Shown piece by piece: positions 39,871 through 52,339 of a stretch of 64,000 nucleotides of DNA. The stretch is from Puffinus mauretanicus. Its lineage: Eukaryota > Chordata > Aves > Procellariiformes > Procellariidae. The notes beneath the pieces were generated by a model that saw only the letters and a list, made by a program, of their open reading frames with translations, had not been told where the DNA came from and did no database searches. The DNA lies in NCBI GenBank assembly GCA_023333565.1, contig JAJKFH010002739.1, positions 62,001 to 126,000 on the forward strand, written 5' to 3'. Position 1 is the first letter of the stretch; each line of letters opens with the position of its first letter. The position numbers and the translations under genes are program-made.

Positions 39871-42800
39871 ACGAATGCTACTCCAGGAACCTGTAGCATG
39901 TACTGGCCCATAGCTGATATAATGACATTCTGATTGCTGCTGTTACGACTTCATTTTTCAAGCACTTTAGTGTATATTAAAACAATGTAGATGAAACCTT
40001 AAGGTGCAGTACAAAGAACAACACACCAAAACCACTCAGTGCTTTTTAAAAGGAAATATTACTGTCAAAGACATTTATTTTTAAATTCTTTTAACATATA
40101 GTGGTTGAGTGAAGTCACAACACATCACCAGGCCTTTTTAGCTCTACTGCACTACTTGGCAAGAAGGTACTTGCTGCTCAGTAACTTGATTTTTCAGGAA
40201 AAAAAGGAAATGTGTGCTCACCATCAGAAAATACATTTCAAGTTAGCTTAGTTGAACAGAACAGTAACCACTTCAGAAGTGACACACAGTAGATAAAATG
40301 AGGAGCACCTTGTTTTAAGTGGCAAATTTGGATCCTACGGTTTGATTAGTCTGCTGTCTGTTCTGTTCCCATTTGGAAGGGCATGTGTTTTAAATAACGC
40401 GAGTTTTCTACATGTGTAAGTATATATATGTGTGTGAATGTGTGTCTGTATCGCATAGCCATGGGAACCAATAAATAAAAAGATGTACTTTCATACATAG
40501 TTAAAATAATTTGGTCATAATTTCAAAATATGATAGAGAGGTTGGGCGTGGGGATATCTACAAAACTCAGGCCAGACCTAGGTCTTCTGAGGCCACTTAC
40601 TACACACACACACACACAGATGAACCTACAGCCCCTGTAGTCATAATTTTCTGACTTAAGGCATGGTAAAACAGGTGAAATGAACACACTGCTGGCACAA
40701 ATACAAGTGTTTTCTCTCCTGCCTGATTTCCTACGGAAATAATCCATATATGGTCCTGCAGTGTGGCCATATGTATATTCATATGGATGTGTGAATCTGT
40801 CTGCTGGTAATTTTTCATTCAGTTTGGAACCCACTGGCCTGTATCAAACACATTTGTAAAGTAAAATCCTCAATTATAATTGCACTGCCTGATTGTAGAA
40901 CAGAGACATCGTAAATGCCCCAAACAGACACACTCTTAAAACAGAAACTTGCATTTCTAATCTATCAATCATGAGAGAGAAATCCACAGGAAACCAAGCT
41001 TCGTTAGTCCCACTATTCACAGAACCAGTTGAAATAAGCTGAGCAGCCACCTACCTCAGTCAGAAGAACCACCAAGTAAACCCCCTTCCATTTTGTATGC
41101 TAAATGGCTACGTTTTTATTTTAAAATGCTGGGAAATATTTTTATTTTACTCAGAAGATTTAGAATTATTCATCTAAATGGAAACTTTCTAGTCTGACAC
41201 ACTGTCTTCCAAACTAGAAACTAATGAGCCCTCTCCAGAACAGATTTTGATGGTTTTGCCACCATTTTGCTTCAATATCCTCTCATGTGTCAAATGAGGC
41301 TTTAAGTGAGTCTCTTAATAGTCTTCACCTTACAAAAACTGAAAGTGTCCAAAAAACCTAAACGTTGAGAATAAACAGAACACATTGCAATGACATGTGT
41401 TCTCATTGTTCCCTTCATAACTCTGTACTGACATAGGACCGTAAATTTTCACATATTTACAGGGATCTATCCACCTATAGAGAAACACAGTGATTTTAAA
41501 AGAACTTAACACAAAGGTCAGCCCCAGCTTTATCTCAGATTCCTCTTCACAAAATAATAGCAACTTCCCTTACCTGGTGGGTCAACTCTAGTGCCAAACA
41601 GGAGAGATCCCCACGCTACGGTAGTGGTAAAGGAGAGCCACCCCTGTCGGTGCATTCAGGGCTTGGCAAGACCAGGGAAAATAAGGGAAAATTTTCAGGC
41701 GGCCAAAACTGCACCCAAGTTTCAGTGGGTGAGTAGGGGGCAGGGTGTTCAGTATCCGAATCAGATGTCTGAATGACTGTCAGAGAGAGTTGAACCTCTT
41801 CAGTAATTAGCCAGAGAGACTCAGGAGGTATTTAGGCCATCTGCATCTGAACCATAAGACTTACGGATATACTCTAAGTGATAAACCTGGTGTGACATTT
41901 CATATCAACTTTTGGAAGTCTTATGGCTGGCTCTGCTTCACTCTGTGGAACAAATTCTTCAGAGCAAGCAAAGATGCTCTTTAATTTTTCTCATAGATCC
42001 ACCGAGAAGCAGAACTTCCACAAATCTAGGAAAATAGTCAGGAACATTCATTTCTTCAACCAGTTCTTGTTCATCCTTTGTGGAATAACAATGGTGCAGC
42101 TGGAAGAAGAGGTTCCTTAAATATGTCTCTGTGCTTGATTCAGAAGAACACTGAAATTTCTAGTACATTTCATGTTTTGGCTTATGCTAGACAACTGAAA
42201 TCCCAGCATATTGTAGGAAGTGGAGCTCTTATTCTTTCCTGCAACTTGCTCTAAAATGTTGCTAAGTAACTGCATCGTTTTTTTTTTTTTTTAATTAGGT
42301 GACTTGGCCCTTGTTGATCTAAACTTACCTTCTGCTTACTGTCCTGTCATCTAGGGACTGTAGATGGTATTATAATAAAATAAATATTCTTGTTTAAATT
42401 TTTGTTTCAGCAGCTCAGTTGCCTTGCTTTAACATTACATTGCAGATTTCTCAGGTGTCTGTAAGCGTTTCAACTCCTTCCAGGCCCGTTTTCCAAGAGG
42501 AACATTGCTTGGTTTTTTTGCCACGTGGGAAGCTGTGAGATAAAATGCATTTTCAAAAACATTTATAACATTTTATCACTTTCAAATGATGAGGATCAGA
42601 TGGAAGTCACTGAAACCCCCCAACTCCTGACAGCAAAGCACCGTCCCACAGACAACCATGAGATTGGATCTCCTTAGCACTTAACTTGAAAAAAGGGAAT
42701 CTCTTTGGTAGAAGTTTTCCTCCTCTCCTTTTCCTTGAAACTCTGCCTTTGTCTGGAGCAAGACCGCTGCCATATCAGAGAATGCAGAGTTATTTCATAA

Positions 42801-44819
42801 CATAGTTGTATTGGAGATGAGAAACAACTGTGCCATCGCCCTGCTAAGCTTCCTTATAGCTCCAACGATGTAAAGGTCTGCTGGATGCAGAAGTGAGGAT
42901 GATGCTTAACACATCAACTGTGATGTCACGAGGAACTTTGAAGGTTGAGGACGCTGTTTAAATATTTTCTCACTAAATGTGATTAAGATGATGTTGTCTC
43001 CCTTACTTTCTTTGCTGGAAGTCATTACCCGTGTGGCCATGGCAGCAGAATGAGACCCGTGGCACAGCCTCGTAAAGAAGGTGGGACAGTGATCAGCTTT
43101 AATACCAAGCTTAAGGAAGGAGCCTGCAGAGATCGTAATGAAAATGCTCTCTGAGCTCATCAGCATTGCGAGTCCTGCTCCTTCCTACACGCGCAAAATT
43201 TTTGTGAACCCCTTAACGATGTGACCTCAGGATACATTCGGCAAAACTGGCAAGCTTATGTCTGCTTAGACCTAAAGTAGAGTTTAAGTCATGCTAGTAG
43301 CCGTATAGCATGTTGCATGTTATGCAGAAAATTGATTTTTTCCCATGGAGGTTAAAGAATACTTGGGGAGGAAATGGTAACCTGCAGGAAAAGTTTAGCA
43401 ATGTGAAATAAAGGGAACGGAGAGGCTGCTGAGACACATTTGATATAGTCTAGAAATGGCTAGGTGTTTTTGGGGAGCCTTGCCTGCTTCCTGAAGAACG
43501 GGGCATACATGCTGCGCTTAACGCAGCCTCATATGCAGGCGGTATGGGCAGCAAGGCCGTGTCTGCACTAATGGGTTTCTTAAAACTTGCCCGCTGTGCG
43601 AGACGAGGGTCGAGGAGAGCACCAGCGCAGGCGAGACGGTGTTTGCGTCAGCCGCACTTAGTAACGCACAGGACAATCTTCTTTAGCTTGCTCGCTGCAA
43701 AGGTCCTACTCAGCCCGTATCAATCCTTGCAAACAATCCATTTTTGCATAGCGATTACAACAACTTTGGCCTCATTTTTGTGTGAATAGATTGTTTCCCT
43801 TTAAGCAATACTAGAATTAAATTACTAGAGCTCTAAACTCATGCTTGTTAGAGTTCAAGCCCACCAATACGTAATTCAGTTAGTGAAATAGCTCTGCTTG
43901 TCACCAATTTCGATTGCTTGTTCTTCATAATATGCCACCAAATTATCAGCAATGAAATCTCATGCCAAAGAGTTCCACAGATAAGTAATGAATTTCTTTT
44001 AAAAGACACACTTTTGAGACTTTTACACTCAGAAGTGTTAAACGCGTCTCAAATCGGTGGCTCTCCAAATGCCTCTGCTCTCTTACTATTCCTACACTAA
44101 CAAGATTAATGCTTTTCAGTTGTAACTTTACTTTTTTAAGAACTTACTAATTTTCTGTAGTATTCTCTGTATGCCAGCAACACGATTAATGGTGTGAACA
44201 GAATGCCTTTAGAATTTGTTATTTTCTTAACTCGACAATGCTGTTCTCTACCATTTGCCACAAACGTCACCAAATCAGGGTTAATAAATAAGGAGGCTGA
44301 AGACTTGTTGACTAAAATGGAATGGTTTAAATAGGTCAACACTGTCTTGTCTTTGTCCTTGGTTCTATAATCTCTGGTATCTGAGAGGATTTCCTGTGAG
44401 GTTTGTTTGCTCTATTCTTTTATTATTTTGATGTTGAGTGGGTTTTGTCAGGTTTTTCTTTCAGCTGCCACGTGTTTCAAAGGAACAATTAAAAACGTCG
44501 GAACGTCAGAGTTTGTAAGTCTCCATGACAGTTGCTAAGATGCTATCAAATTATCTTTTTCTAGGTATTTGCCTGCGGAGCGAGATGAGATTCACTGTGA
44601 ATCCCCCTCTCGGGATTCTCTGAAAGGCAGGTACAGCTTATCAAAATACGAACAGATGTAGATAACATTTTCTGTAAAAATACTATTTATCCATCCAAGG
44701 AGAATGCTTGCGCTTCAGTTTCCAGTTCACACACGACAGACCGCGGCGGTGCATCCAAAGCAGCAGGATTTACAGGAAAGCTGTTTTTTATTTCAGTTAA
44801 GAAATGCGACAATTTGCCA
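39871..44819. other. Upstream intergenic region of TMEM161B
   Basis: About 5 kb with no supported gene. A (CA)n microsatellite lies at about 40597-40618 and a short poly-T at about 42279-42292. If a divergent non-coding transcript starts from the TMEM161B CpG island, its first exons would lie here on the minus strand. I cannot place them from sequence alone. Confidence 0.45.
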
Positions 44820-45201
44820 TCGCTCTTTGGGGACAAGCGGGGCTACCGAGGCGCGTCCTCTTACGCCAGGCGCTAAGCGGAGATCAACGGCCCGAATATT
44901 GTTTTGCCTTGGAGGAGCAGACAACACGCTACGTTTTCCCTCAGCTCAAACGCCTCCCCCGCCTTTTCCCGCCTCCGGCGGGGCCCGTCAGGCGGCGGTT
45001 GGGCCCCACTCTCCTCAGAGCCGCCGGCGGGTCTCTCTCCGGGCGGGAAGGGCTTTTCGGAAGGCCTGGCTAGGCCCTCGCAGCCCTCAGGGATCACCGG
45101 TAACCTGCCGCTTGTCTCCCCGCGGCAGCGCCTCAACCGCCACGGCCGGGGAGGGCACCGCCCCCGCCCCAGCAGCACTTCCGGCTTCACCCACCACCTC
45201 T

Positions 45202-45253
45202 GCGCATGCGCCTCGGCGCCGCCAGCCCAGTGGAGGGGCCACGGCGCATGCGC
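45202..45253. promoter_or_regulatory. Tandem NRF1 sites
   Basis: Two exact GCGCATGCGC palindromes begin 42 bp apart (45202 and 45244), about four helical turns, within the TMEM161B island. This is the core of the NRF1 consensus. NRF1 with ETS sites is typical of broadly expressed and mitochondria-linked genes. Confidence 0.7.
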
Positions 45254-45759
45254 GGATGCGCCGCCGTACCCCCACTCCCCCCCCCCTTCGCACCGCCGCT
45301 GAATCTCCGCCGCCCCCCCCCCCGCGTCCCCGTTTCTCCCCCGGTGCCCCCCGGGGTCGAGTAGGGAAGTCAGCGCTCGAGGAGAACTCCCGCATCACGT
45401 GGTCGGGGTCGCGCCGGTGCCCTGCCCGGAGCCGGCTGCCCGCACGGCGCCTGACGGGGCTCGCGCAAAGGGACCGGCGGGCACCGTGTCCCGGCGGGCG
45501 TCTCCCCTCGCCGCCTTCCCCTCCGCCGAACGGCAGGCGCGGGGGTGGCCGCCGAGGCGCGGTCTCCTCTCTCCGCTTGCCCCGCCTCCGCTCAGGCAGT
45601 CGTTTGGCCAGCTCAGGCGGTCCTTGGGCTGTCGGGGGTCCTGACGTGACCTCCGCGGCGAGGCGTGCGCCGGGCGGGAGCCGGCGCGGCGGGGCCTGGC
45701 GGGGCGGCGGCGGCGGATTTATGTGCTGGGAGCGGGGCCGGGCCGGGCGGCTGGAGGAG

Positions 45760-45783
45760 CGGCGGCGGCGGCGGCGGCGGCGG
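45760..45783 (+). repeat. (CGG)8 in 5' untranslated region
   Basis: Eight uninterrupted CGG triplets lie 20 bp upstream of the start codon. A shorter (CGG)n run sits at about 45704-45716. Short and presumably stable here, but of the class that can expand in 5' untranslated regions. Confidence 0.9.
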
Positions 45784-45803
45784 GCGGGGCCGGCTGGAGC
45801 ACC

Positions 45804-45806
45804 ATG
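45804..45806 (+). CDS. TMEM161B: TMEM161B coding exon 1 (start codon only)
   Basis: The start codon lies in ACCATG immediately followed by the splice donor GTGAGC. Coding exon 1 therefore contributes only ATG. Joining to exon 2 at 57067 gives ATG-GGT-GTG-ATA, i.e. M-G-V-I, matching the N-terminus of TMEM161B. The joined context ACC-ATG-G is a strong Kozak sequence. The frame and both splice borders agree, so the start choice is firm. The 5' end of the exon is unknown. TMEM161B is a multi-pass membrane protein of the TMEM161 family whose molecular activity is not well defined. Vertebrate studies link it to cardiac rhythm and to cortical folding. Confidence 0.88.
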
Positions 45807-46188
45807 GTGAGCGGGGCAGCGCGGGGGGTTCGGGCGGCGGGGGGCCGTGGGGTGAGGGCCCGCCGCCGCCGGCCTTGCCCCGGCTGCGGGGACAGCTCGT
45901 GGGTGTGGGGACGTCTGGAGCGGGGACACACACACACCCCCCGTTACCTCTGTGATTAGCGCTCATGGAGAATATACCGTGCCCTTGGCTTCCTCGCTGC
46001 GACCCTACACCGGCGGGTTTTTACCTCCCAGCGGTTATTTCCCTCTTTGCTGCTTTTCCACCCAGACGTAGCGTGGTCTGCCTCAGGTTTAAGGTGTGTT
46101 TTTATAAGGGTATAGAGCTGTCTTCCCGTCTGCTATAGACCCCTGTAAATAGATCATTAAATCACCTGGAATGTGTCTAGAAACCTTT

Positions 46189-46225
46189 GCCAAACGCTTT
46201 GGTTTTCACGACCAAAGCGCTCGGC
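46189..46225. other. 15-bp inverted repeat with 7-nt loop
   Basis: GCCAAACGCTTTGGT and ACCAAAGCGCTCGGC flank the loop TTTCACG. Thirteen of 15 positions pair. On a minus-strand transcript the two mismatches become G:U wobbles, so the stem would be continuous there. The stem is too short for a standard miRNA precursor. It lies about 380 bp inside intron 1. Confidence 0.75.
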
Positions 46226-49200
46226 GTTGCACGGCAGCTGCAGCCTGTGCTGTGGCGAATACGTCGGGTTTGTGAAAAATCCCGCCTCAGGGTCTCGACA
46301 GATGTTTTAGCGCAGACACAACTTGCTGCGCCCACCCAAAATGAACTTCTCGTAATAGAATGGAAGAGCAAAGCTTGACTGGTGTCATTGCTGCTAACGA
46401 CATCAGCTCATTGCATACATGTGGCTTAAATAGTGGCGGCTCAGTGTTTCATGAATGGACCTGTTTCGCTATAAAGGTATGCTGAATTTTGTATTTAGGT
46501 CTTAGTTATCATTTAAAACACCGGAGTTGGTTGGTTCTGCTTTTAACATACATATTTCACAGATATGAGGTATATGGAGCACCGTAGCTCTATATATCCA
46601 TATAGCACGAGTGCAGGTATAAAAGCATGTTTTGTGTGTGCCATTAGTAAATATATTTCTCTTCCATATGGATATAAATGTCAATATGTTATTTTAACAT
46701 AGTGTTTGTTCAAATGGTGGAAGTCTTGCCTAGGGAATACACTTCAGAGTTATCCTTTGAGTAAAATCTGACTTTAATTGTTCTAACATTTAAAGGTTTC
46801 ATCACCTGATTCTACTAAGGTATTTTTTAATAGTGTATGTTTTGAAATTTGAAAGGAACTCTGTAGTTTTTTTTCTCATTATGTCTTTTCCTCCATTTTT
46901 CTTTCTTTTTCTTTTAATCAAAAGGTCTTAAGAGACTCCTGTCTTTTGTAGGAGTGCACGAGTGCTGTCATCTAGCTCTATATTTGAACCTACTTTTGGA
47001 AAGTTGCAAGCAAATAGAGCTTTTCCTCTCAGTATGGGTCCTTATTTAAATAAAGTGAGTGCTTGCTTCTGTTGCCTGATGGAGTTGAAAAATCAGGTCC
47101 AATTTTCTGTGCTAGTTGCTAGGACAAATAATCTTTGTGCGTGATTCCATGACGTAAGCAAAGTGAAAAGATGATGGTCTACTTTTATGCTGTTTGGAAG
47201 CTGTATTTTCCAGTTCCAAAACAGCAGGAGAATGAAACGTTCATCAGTTTCTTTTGCATCAAGAGACTTATAAATCAAGTCATCAAAACAATTTGCTGGC
47301 AGTACTCTGCCAAGTTGGGGCCGCCAGGACTCGTCTATGTAGTTGCGACGCCGGTTATGCTCAGAACTTTAAACTCTGCACAAGTATCTTTATACTACAT
47401 AAGACCCCGGTGTTTTAGAGTGTTCAGCAGAGGCATTAAAGTCTTTTTACTTTTTATACTTGGAATGATTCCTGTACTGGCAAAGCCTGCTATTTAAAAA
47501 GCAAATGTTCTGGAGAGTGGGAGCTTCCATAGCTTGTGTTAATTAGGGAAGTATGGGTAAACTAGATTTTAAAAATCTTTAAATAGTATTGTAGACTATA
47601 ACCTTGTTTTTTCCTTTGTAGAAGATCAGTTCTCTCTACTGGTTTTACTTGTGATTTAATAATACATTGGATATGTATTGGTGTTTTGCACAATAGACAT
47701 TCTGTATTGGCTTCTTCAGTAATAATGATAATTCTGTGATTTTATATATGCCCGTGTTCCGGTCATGAGATTTCTATAGCAATAACTTGATTTGCCTAAC
47801 GATCACTAGTTCCATAATCTTTAGAGAGCCACAGTGGAAAAAGAAGCAAGACTGTCAGGTAAAATGCAGTTGGCTGACTGGAATGTAGTTTTTTTTTAAA
47901 CAAAACACCTTGTTTCAAAGGGAGTCACGCTGCTGGTGACTGCTTCCATCTAGCAGTCTGTGGCTCTCCTTTGAATATGTGGGAAGACACTGGTCAAGAG
48001 AGAAGTCACCTCTGGGTGGGAAAGACCCGCGAAGGTGAGCAGTTCGGTCATTCCTTGTATGTTCTGCATGCCACTTTATGCACCTTGTGTTCATCTCTGC
48101 TGTGTTGTAAACAGTGGTAGGTGTAAGAAAATACTAATTCAGGGGAGACTTGGCCATGAAAAAAGAAAAAACAGAATCTGAATTTTGAAGAGGTCTCTTG
48201 GCATAGATTTCTTTCCCAAATTAGCTTTATGAATGTCCGATTTTTACAGATCGTAAGATTTGAACTGCCTCAGATTGCCGACTATGCCAGATATCATTCT
48301 GACTATAGGTATTTTGTGAAAGTAGTCTTTTTCACAGGAAGCATTCATTTTAAGACTTTGCACTTTTCTTTGGCCATCCCATATAATGTTTTCTATTGTT
48401 TAGCAAACAATTTTAAATTACATTTATGTTTTGGGAGAGCACTGTCTTGCTTTTGCAAGCTACAGCTTGAGCATGGACATATACATATGGAGAAGATTTT
48501 GCCTAGGGAAAAATCTCATCTAATAGCAAGAGCAATAATGTGTCATGGATTAAATGGCATTTCAAATAGGTTGTATTGATTTAGCTTCTAGGCTTCACAA
48601 ATACCATTGTGCTTTTGGATTGCAGAAGGTAAGAGTATTTGTTATATTCTCCTAGAAGTCTTGCTGGTCACTACTAATATAAAAGCTTTTCCATTTCTTA
48701 CTTGAAAATTCACAACCTTGTTAGTATGTTTGTGTGCTACCATTGAAAGAGATTGATATGCCCTGAATTAACTATAGAATGGTCCAGTGCACTCGTGTAA
48801 AAATCTTGTTTTTACAAGACTTGCCACTTCATAAAGTAAGTAGCTGGCATTGCATTTCTGAAGGTGAAGTTGTAAATTTGACTCTACTAGCTGCTTTTTC
48901 AGGCATGCAGTTGTATTGCTGCCGCAATCCTGGTGCGTACGGCAGTTGGCTTCAGCTCAAGGCCCTCGTCTTGCAATGGTGGAGATGGCAGAGAACAAAT
49001 AGTTTCAAAGTCCCGTGTAAAGCTAGGTGTTCGAATTATTTGTAGTATCTAGGTAGGTGGTAAGGGAAAAAAGAGGGGAAAAACCTGACCTGTTACTACA
49101 GGTGTGGGAGAATAACCTTGGGCAAGGTCAAAATAAGGAGACTGGAGTGGTGTCTTGGCATAAAACTATTAACCTTGGCTATCTTTGCTCTGCATGTTCT

Positions 49201-49493
49201 GTAAATCAATTCATGATGAAAAGAAAAAAGTCCTTTAGGCAGAAGTAAAAATTTGTTTGGTTTTTTTTGGTTACTGTTCTGAGATAGCTGTCGGTGTATA
49301 TAGGTACACTTAACTTGTAGATAAGAGTATTGTAACTTTATCTTAATCACTTATTCTTACTTTTTGTTCTCCTAGCTATCAGCAACTGTGTCTCCAGGTA
49401 CATAGTATAAAAGGTATAGACTGTGAAAACCAAAGTCTAGGTTGTACTTTATTCAACCTTATCATGTTGCCTTTTGGACCTGTCATCTTTTTT

Positions 49494-50240
49494 TCACGAT
49501 TTTAAAAAATCTGGCAATCTTCCCTTTACTGTAGCTGCTAACACTTCTCTGGTAGACCGCTTACGCATTCTCTGCTGTGTTTTATGAAAAGCTTTCTTGT
49601 AAAACATGTGCTCTGTTGCACAAGCCAAAGTAAGAATGCCATGCTTACTGAAGGTCCGGGAGCTGAGCACAGTGCTCAAGACTTCTAAGACACCTCTAAC
49701 CAAAGACCTTCCTCTCTCACAGAAACACAGCCAGACTGCCGTGTTCCTATTATTTCAGTCTCATCTTTGACCACGAGGTTTCTTTGCAGAGAAACTGACT
49801 TAACTGTCTCACGTAGCCGTCTTTTCTTTGGGCCGAGTGCTTCTCGGCGTTATGCACATTGACAGAAATGTCTCTGACCAGCAAGATGCTGACTTCTCTC
49901 TCCAGGGTCTTGAATTTGGATTTCCAATTCCAAGCTGCGAGACTGAAGCATGATAGGAACATGGACGCATGTGGAATCAGAGGGCGCGAAGGTCTTATGA
50001 AATGGATTCAAATAATGTCATTTTCCACAAACTGTTCTGTAACTGCAGGCGCTTTATTTAATCTGTGCAGCAGTTCCTCATCTCTAAGAGGTGAAGAAGC
50101 TTCTATTACTTTTGAGTAAAGCCTGTCAATGATTGTGTGCTCAATTACTTTATCACAGATCACAAGGGTTGATGGGTTCCAGGTTTTGTTCACCAGAAGC
50201 CCTCAAAACCCCCATGTGATTGTGGACTTTGCCCTTGAGC
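49494..50240 (-). pseudogene. Unidentified coding-like block, antisense in intron 1
   Basis: Three consecutive minus-strand open segments (about 50193-50008, 49962-49750, 49703-49494) cover a patch that is richer in GC than its flanks. They are separated by single stops or apparent frameshifts. The first contains NPSTLVICDKVIEHTIIDR and RDEELLHRLNKAPAVTEQF; the last contains VLEVLSTVLSSRTFSKHG and STREVLAATVKGRLPDFLKS. This balanced, non-repetitive amino-acid make-up resembles real protein more than random AT-rich translation. I do not recognise the family. It may be a decayed retro-copied gene, an unlisted transposon or coincidence. No poly-A tail or target-site duplication was identified. 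Confidence 0.3.
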
Positions 50241-52339
50241 ATCTTCTCCCTCAAACATGTATTATACTCTGTTAAGCAGGGCTAGATTTTTTGCTTAAGT
50301 TGTGGATTTCTGGCTAAATTCTAAACTCTGTGTCCTCTAATTTAGAGTCCAGCAAGTAGAGGATATAAGATATTGGTGGGAACCAACACCTAATCTTCAT
50401 TCATGTTCCTGAAATGAATGGTTTTGAATTTAAACTGGTATTAGTGGTAATGGGAAGACTTAAAACTATGTGGGAGGCTTGACCTAGACACAGCTTGAAT
50501 TGGAATGAACCCTGTATTTTGTGGTTTTGTCTGTGTGTGGGGAAAAAAGATGTATTCTTGTGTTGTAGTATGAGAGAGTTTGGGATGTTGTAGATTTTTC
50601 CAGAGTGCATTAATAAACATAAGTAGTGTTTAATCACGTACAGGCAAAAGAGTAGAGTTGACAAAATGTTGTGCTTTGCCTATAGCATGTTGTTTTGAGT
50701 GGGCATATCACCTCCTGTACTCCTGTGCCACGTGTTCTTGGCTGATTGCAAGAAGATTAATGCAGTGGAATTTTTTAATTTCATGTGACGGCTTTACCCT
50801 GTTAACATACTGCTCGTGGTTGATTACTAACCTTCAGGAATCAAGAGAAAAATGCCCTGATCAAGTGAGTGGGTATATCCATTTTTTTAATTGCTTGTAG
50901 AAAAAAATACCAGAAGGATATTTCCACCACAAAGTCAGATTTAAAATTAAGATTAGGGATATCGTTTTTGGTTGTTTTGGTTTTTTTTTTTAAATTTTTT
51001 TAAAAATCTTTTTTAATGGCTTAAAATTTGCTAGGTTGTTTTCAGTTGTAAGCTGAAATATTTTTGTAAGTATTTCTATTTTTAAGAAATACAGCAGTAT
51101 TCTTTGTGGGAGTGAGTACGGTGAATTTTTGCTGGAAGAGGGCAGGGAGGATGCAGGGAGACATTCAGTGGCTTCAGACGAAAGAATCCTAAGGCGTTCA
51201 GTTACAACCTGCAGCCTTCACTTGAGTGAGAAAGTGGGTTTCTGTAGGTGCACTTTTAAATAGTCTGTTGAACTGTAAGTATTTTAGCTTAGCTAATGGA
51301 CCTGCTACCCTGTATAAAAAATAACTGCTTTGATTTGCATCATTTTCCCTCCTGTTATCTTGAGTTGAAAAGGCATTTTCTTTCCCTTACAAATAGGAAG
51401 CCATAGAAGTAATTGAAGAGACACACTGGCACCTGATTAGGCAGTCCTCCTAATAAAAACTTTATTTTAGAGAAATATTAATGAAACTTTATGCTGAGAT
51501 AGTGAACTGTGAGGATCATGGCTTAGTAGGCAGGCTAGATGGAGGGACAGTGGTTTCTCTCGCACATTGGGTGGAAGTGGTTAGGCTTATCATGAGGTGG
51601 TCGGAATAAACATTTGATTTTAAAATGCATGGTTTGTTTTGTAAGCAAATTAAATAGTGTATGCTTCCTGAGCAATTTAGTAATTTAAATATATGAAATA
51701 CATTATGCAGGCAGCTTGTTTTAATAACACTTCCTTTCATTTTAAGTACACTTCCCCTTAGCTAGGGAATTGGTTTGAGTAATCTTATGCACGGGACTCC
51801 GAGGTGCAAAGAATCCCTAATACAGGCAAGAGTATTTAAAATAACACATCATACAGCTTTCAGTCCTGATCTTGATCCTGGTCTTGGTGACATGGAGCAT
51901 AAGCAAAAGTGAGGTCTTTTTGAGGTACCTCAAAGAATAGATGGCACCAATGTAAAGGAGCAGTAGAAATTTCAAGGAGGGAGGAGGGCTTGGCAAAGAG
52001 AGGCTTGAGTACTAAAGAAACTTAATGATATCTAAAAAAAAACCCCAAAGGTGTTATTTCAAGTTATAAAAAAGTAACAAGTACTTCTAAATGATACTTA
52101 CACTTTGTTATGAGATGTGTGGTAACATATTGAAAGTGTTTATAAATGCTGAAAGGTAATTTATGCTATCTTAGTCTCCATCAATCGTGTTTTATTAAGG
52201 ATGATACTGGACACCACCTGTAACATTTCATCTGCCTATAATTTTTAATAAAAACAGTATTGACACAATTTATTTAAATGAAAAAAAAAAGCATTGAAGG
52301 GAGAAAAGAGAACAACTTTCCTTAGTACAATATTTAAGA

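Larger units (their letters stand above)
45721..45806 (+). other. Upstream ORF overlapping the TMEM161B start
   Basis: An ATG at 45721 opens a frame out of phase with the main start. It continues through exon 1 and, after splicing to 57067, terminates at TGA 57071-57073, giving 30 codons. Codons 14-21 are eight CGG triplets and would encode eight arginines. Its start context is poor (T at -3, T at +4), whereas the main start is ACC-ATG-G. It matters only if transcription begins upstream of 45721, which is not known. A small upstream peptide overlapping the main start would be expected to lower translation. Confidence 0.5.
44820..45960. promoter_or_regulatory. TMEM161B: CpG-island promoter of TMEM161B, probably bidirectional
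   Basis: A dense CpG island surrounds the TMEM161B start codon at 45804. There is no TATA box at a sensible distance, and the composition is typical of a housekeeping promoter. Visible sites are two identical NRF1 cores GCGCATGCGC (45202-45211 and 45244-45253), an ETS/GABP site ACTTCCGG (45177-45184), an E-box CACGTG (45396-45401), a CRE-like TGACGTGA (45642-45649) and several GC boxes. In mammals the orthologous promoter fires a divergent lncRNA (TMEM161B-DT), so bidirectional use is plausible here but inferred. The transcription start is not determined. A 368-codon open frame spanning the island is a GC artefact. Confidence 0.85.

Noticed and set aside
1..44800. miR-9-2 precursor, expected somewhere upstream of TMEM161B by synteny
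   Set aside because: I looked for the mature 5' word TTGGTTATCTAGCTG and the 3' word TAAAGCTAGATAACC on both strands and did not see them. In mammals the locus lies hundreds of kb away.
44704..45810. 368-codon open frame on the + strand across the CpG island
   Set aside because: Extremely Arg/Pro/Gly-rich, coexists with long frames on the opposite strand, and overlaps the TMEM161B promoter and start in another phase. GC-rich composition explains it.
46663..46674. CCATATGG (CArG-like) motif as an SRF site
   Set aside because: One isolated match in AT-rich intron sequence is expected by chance.
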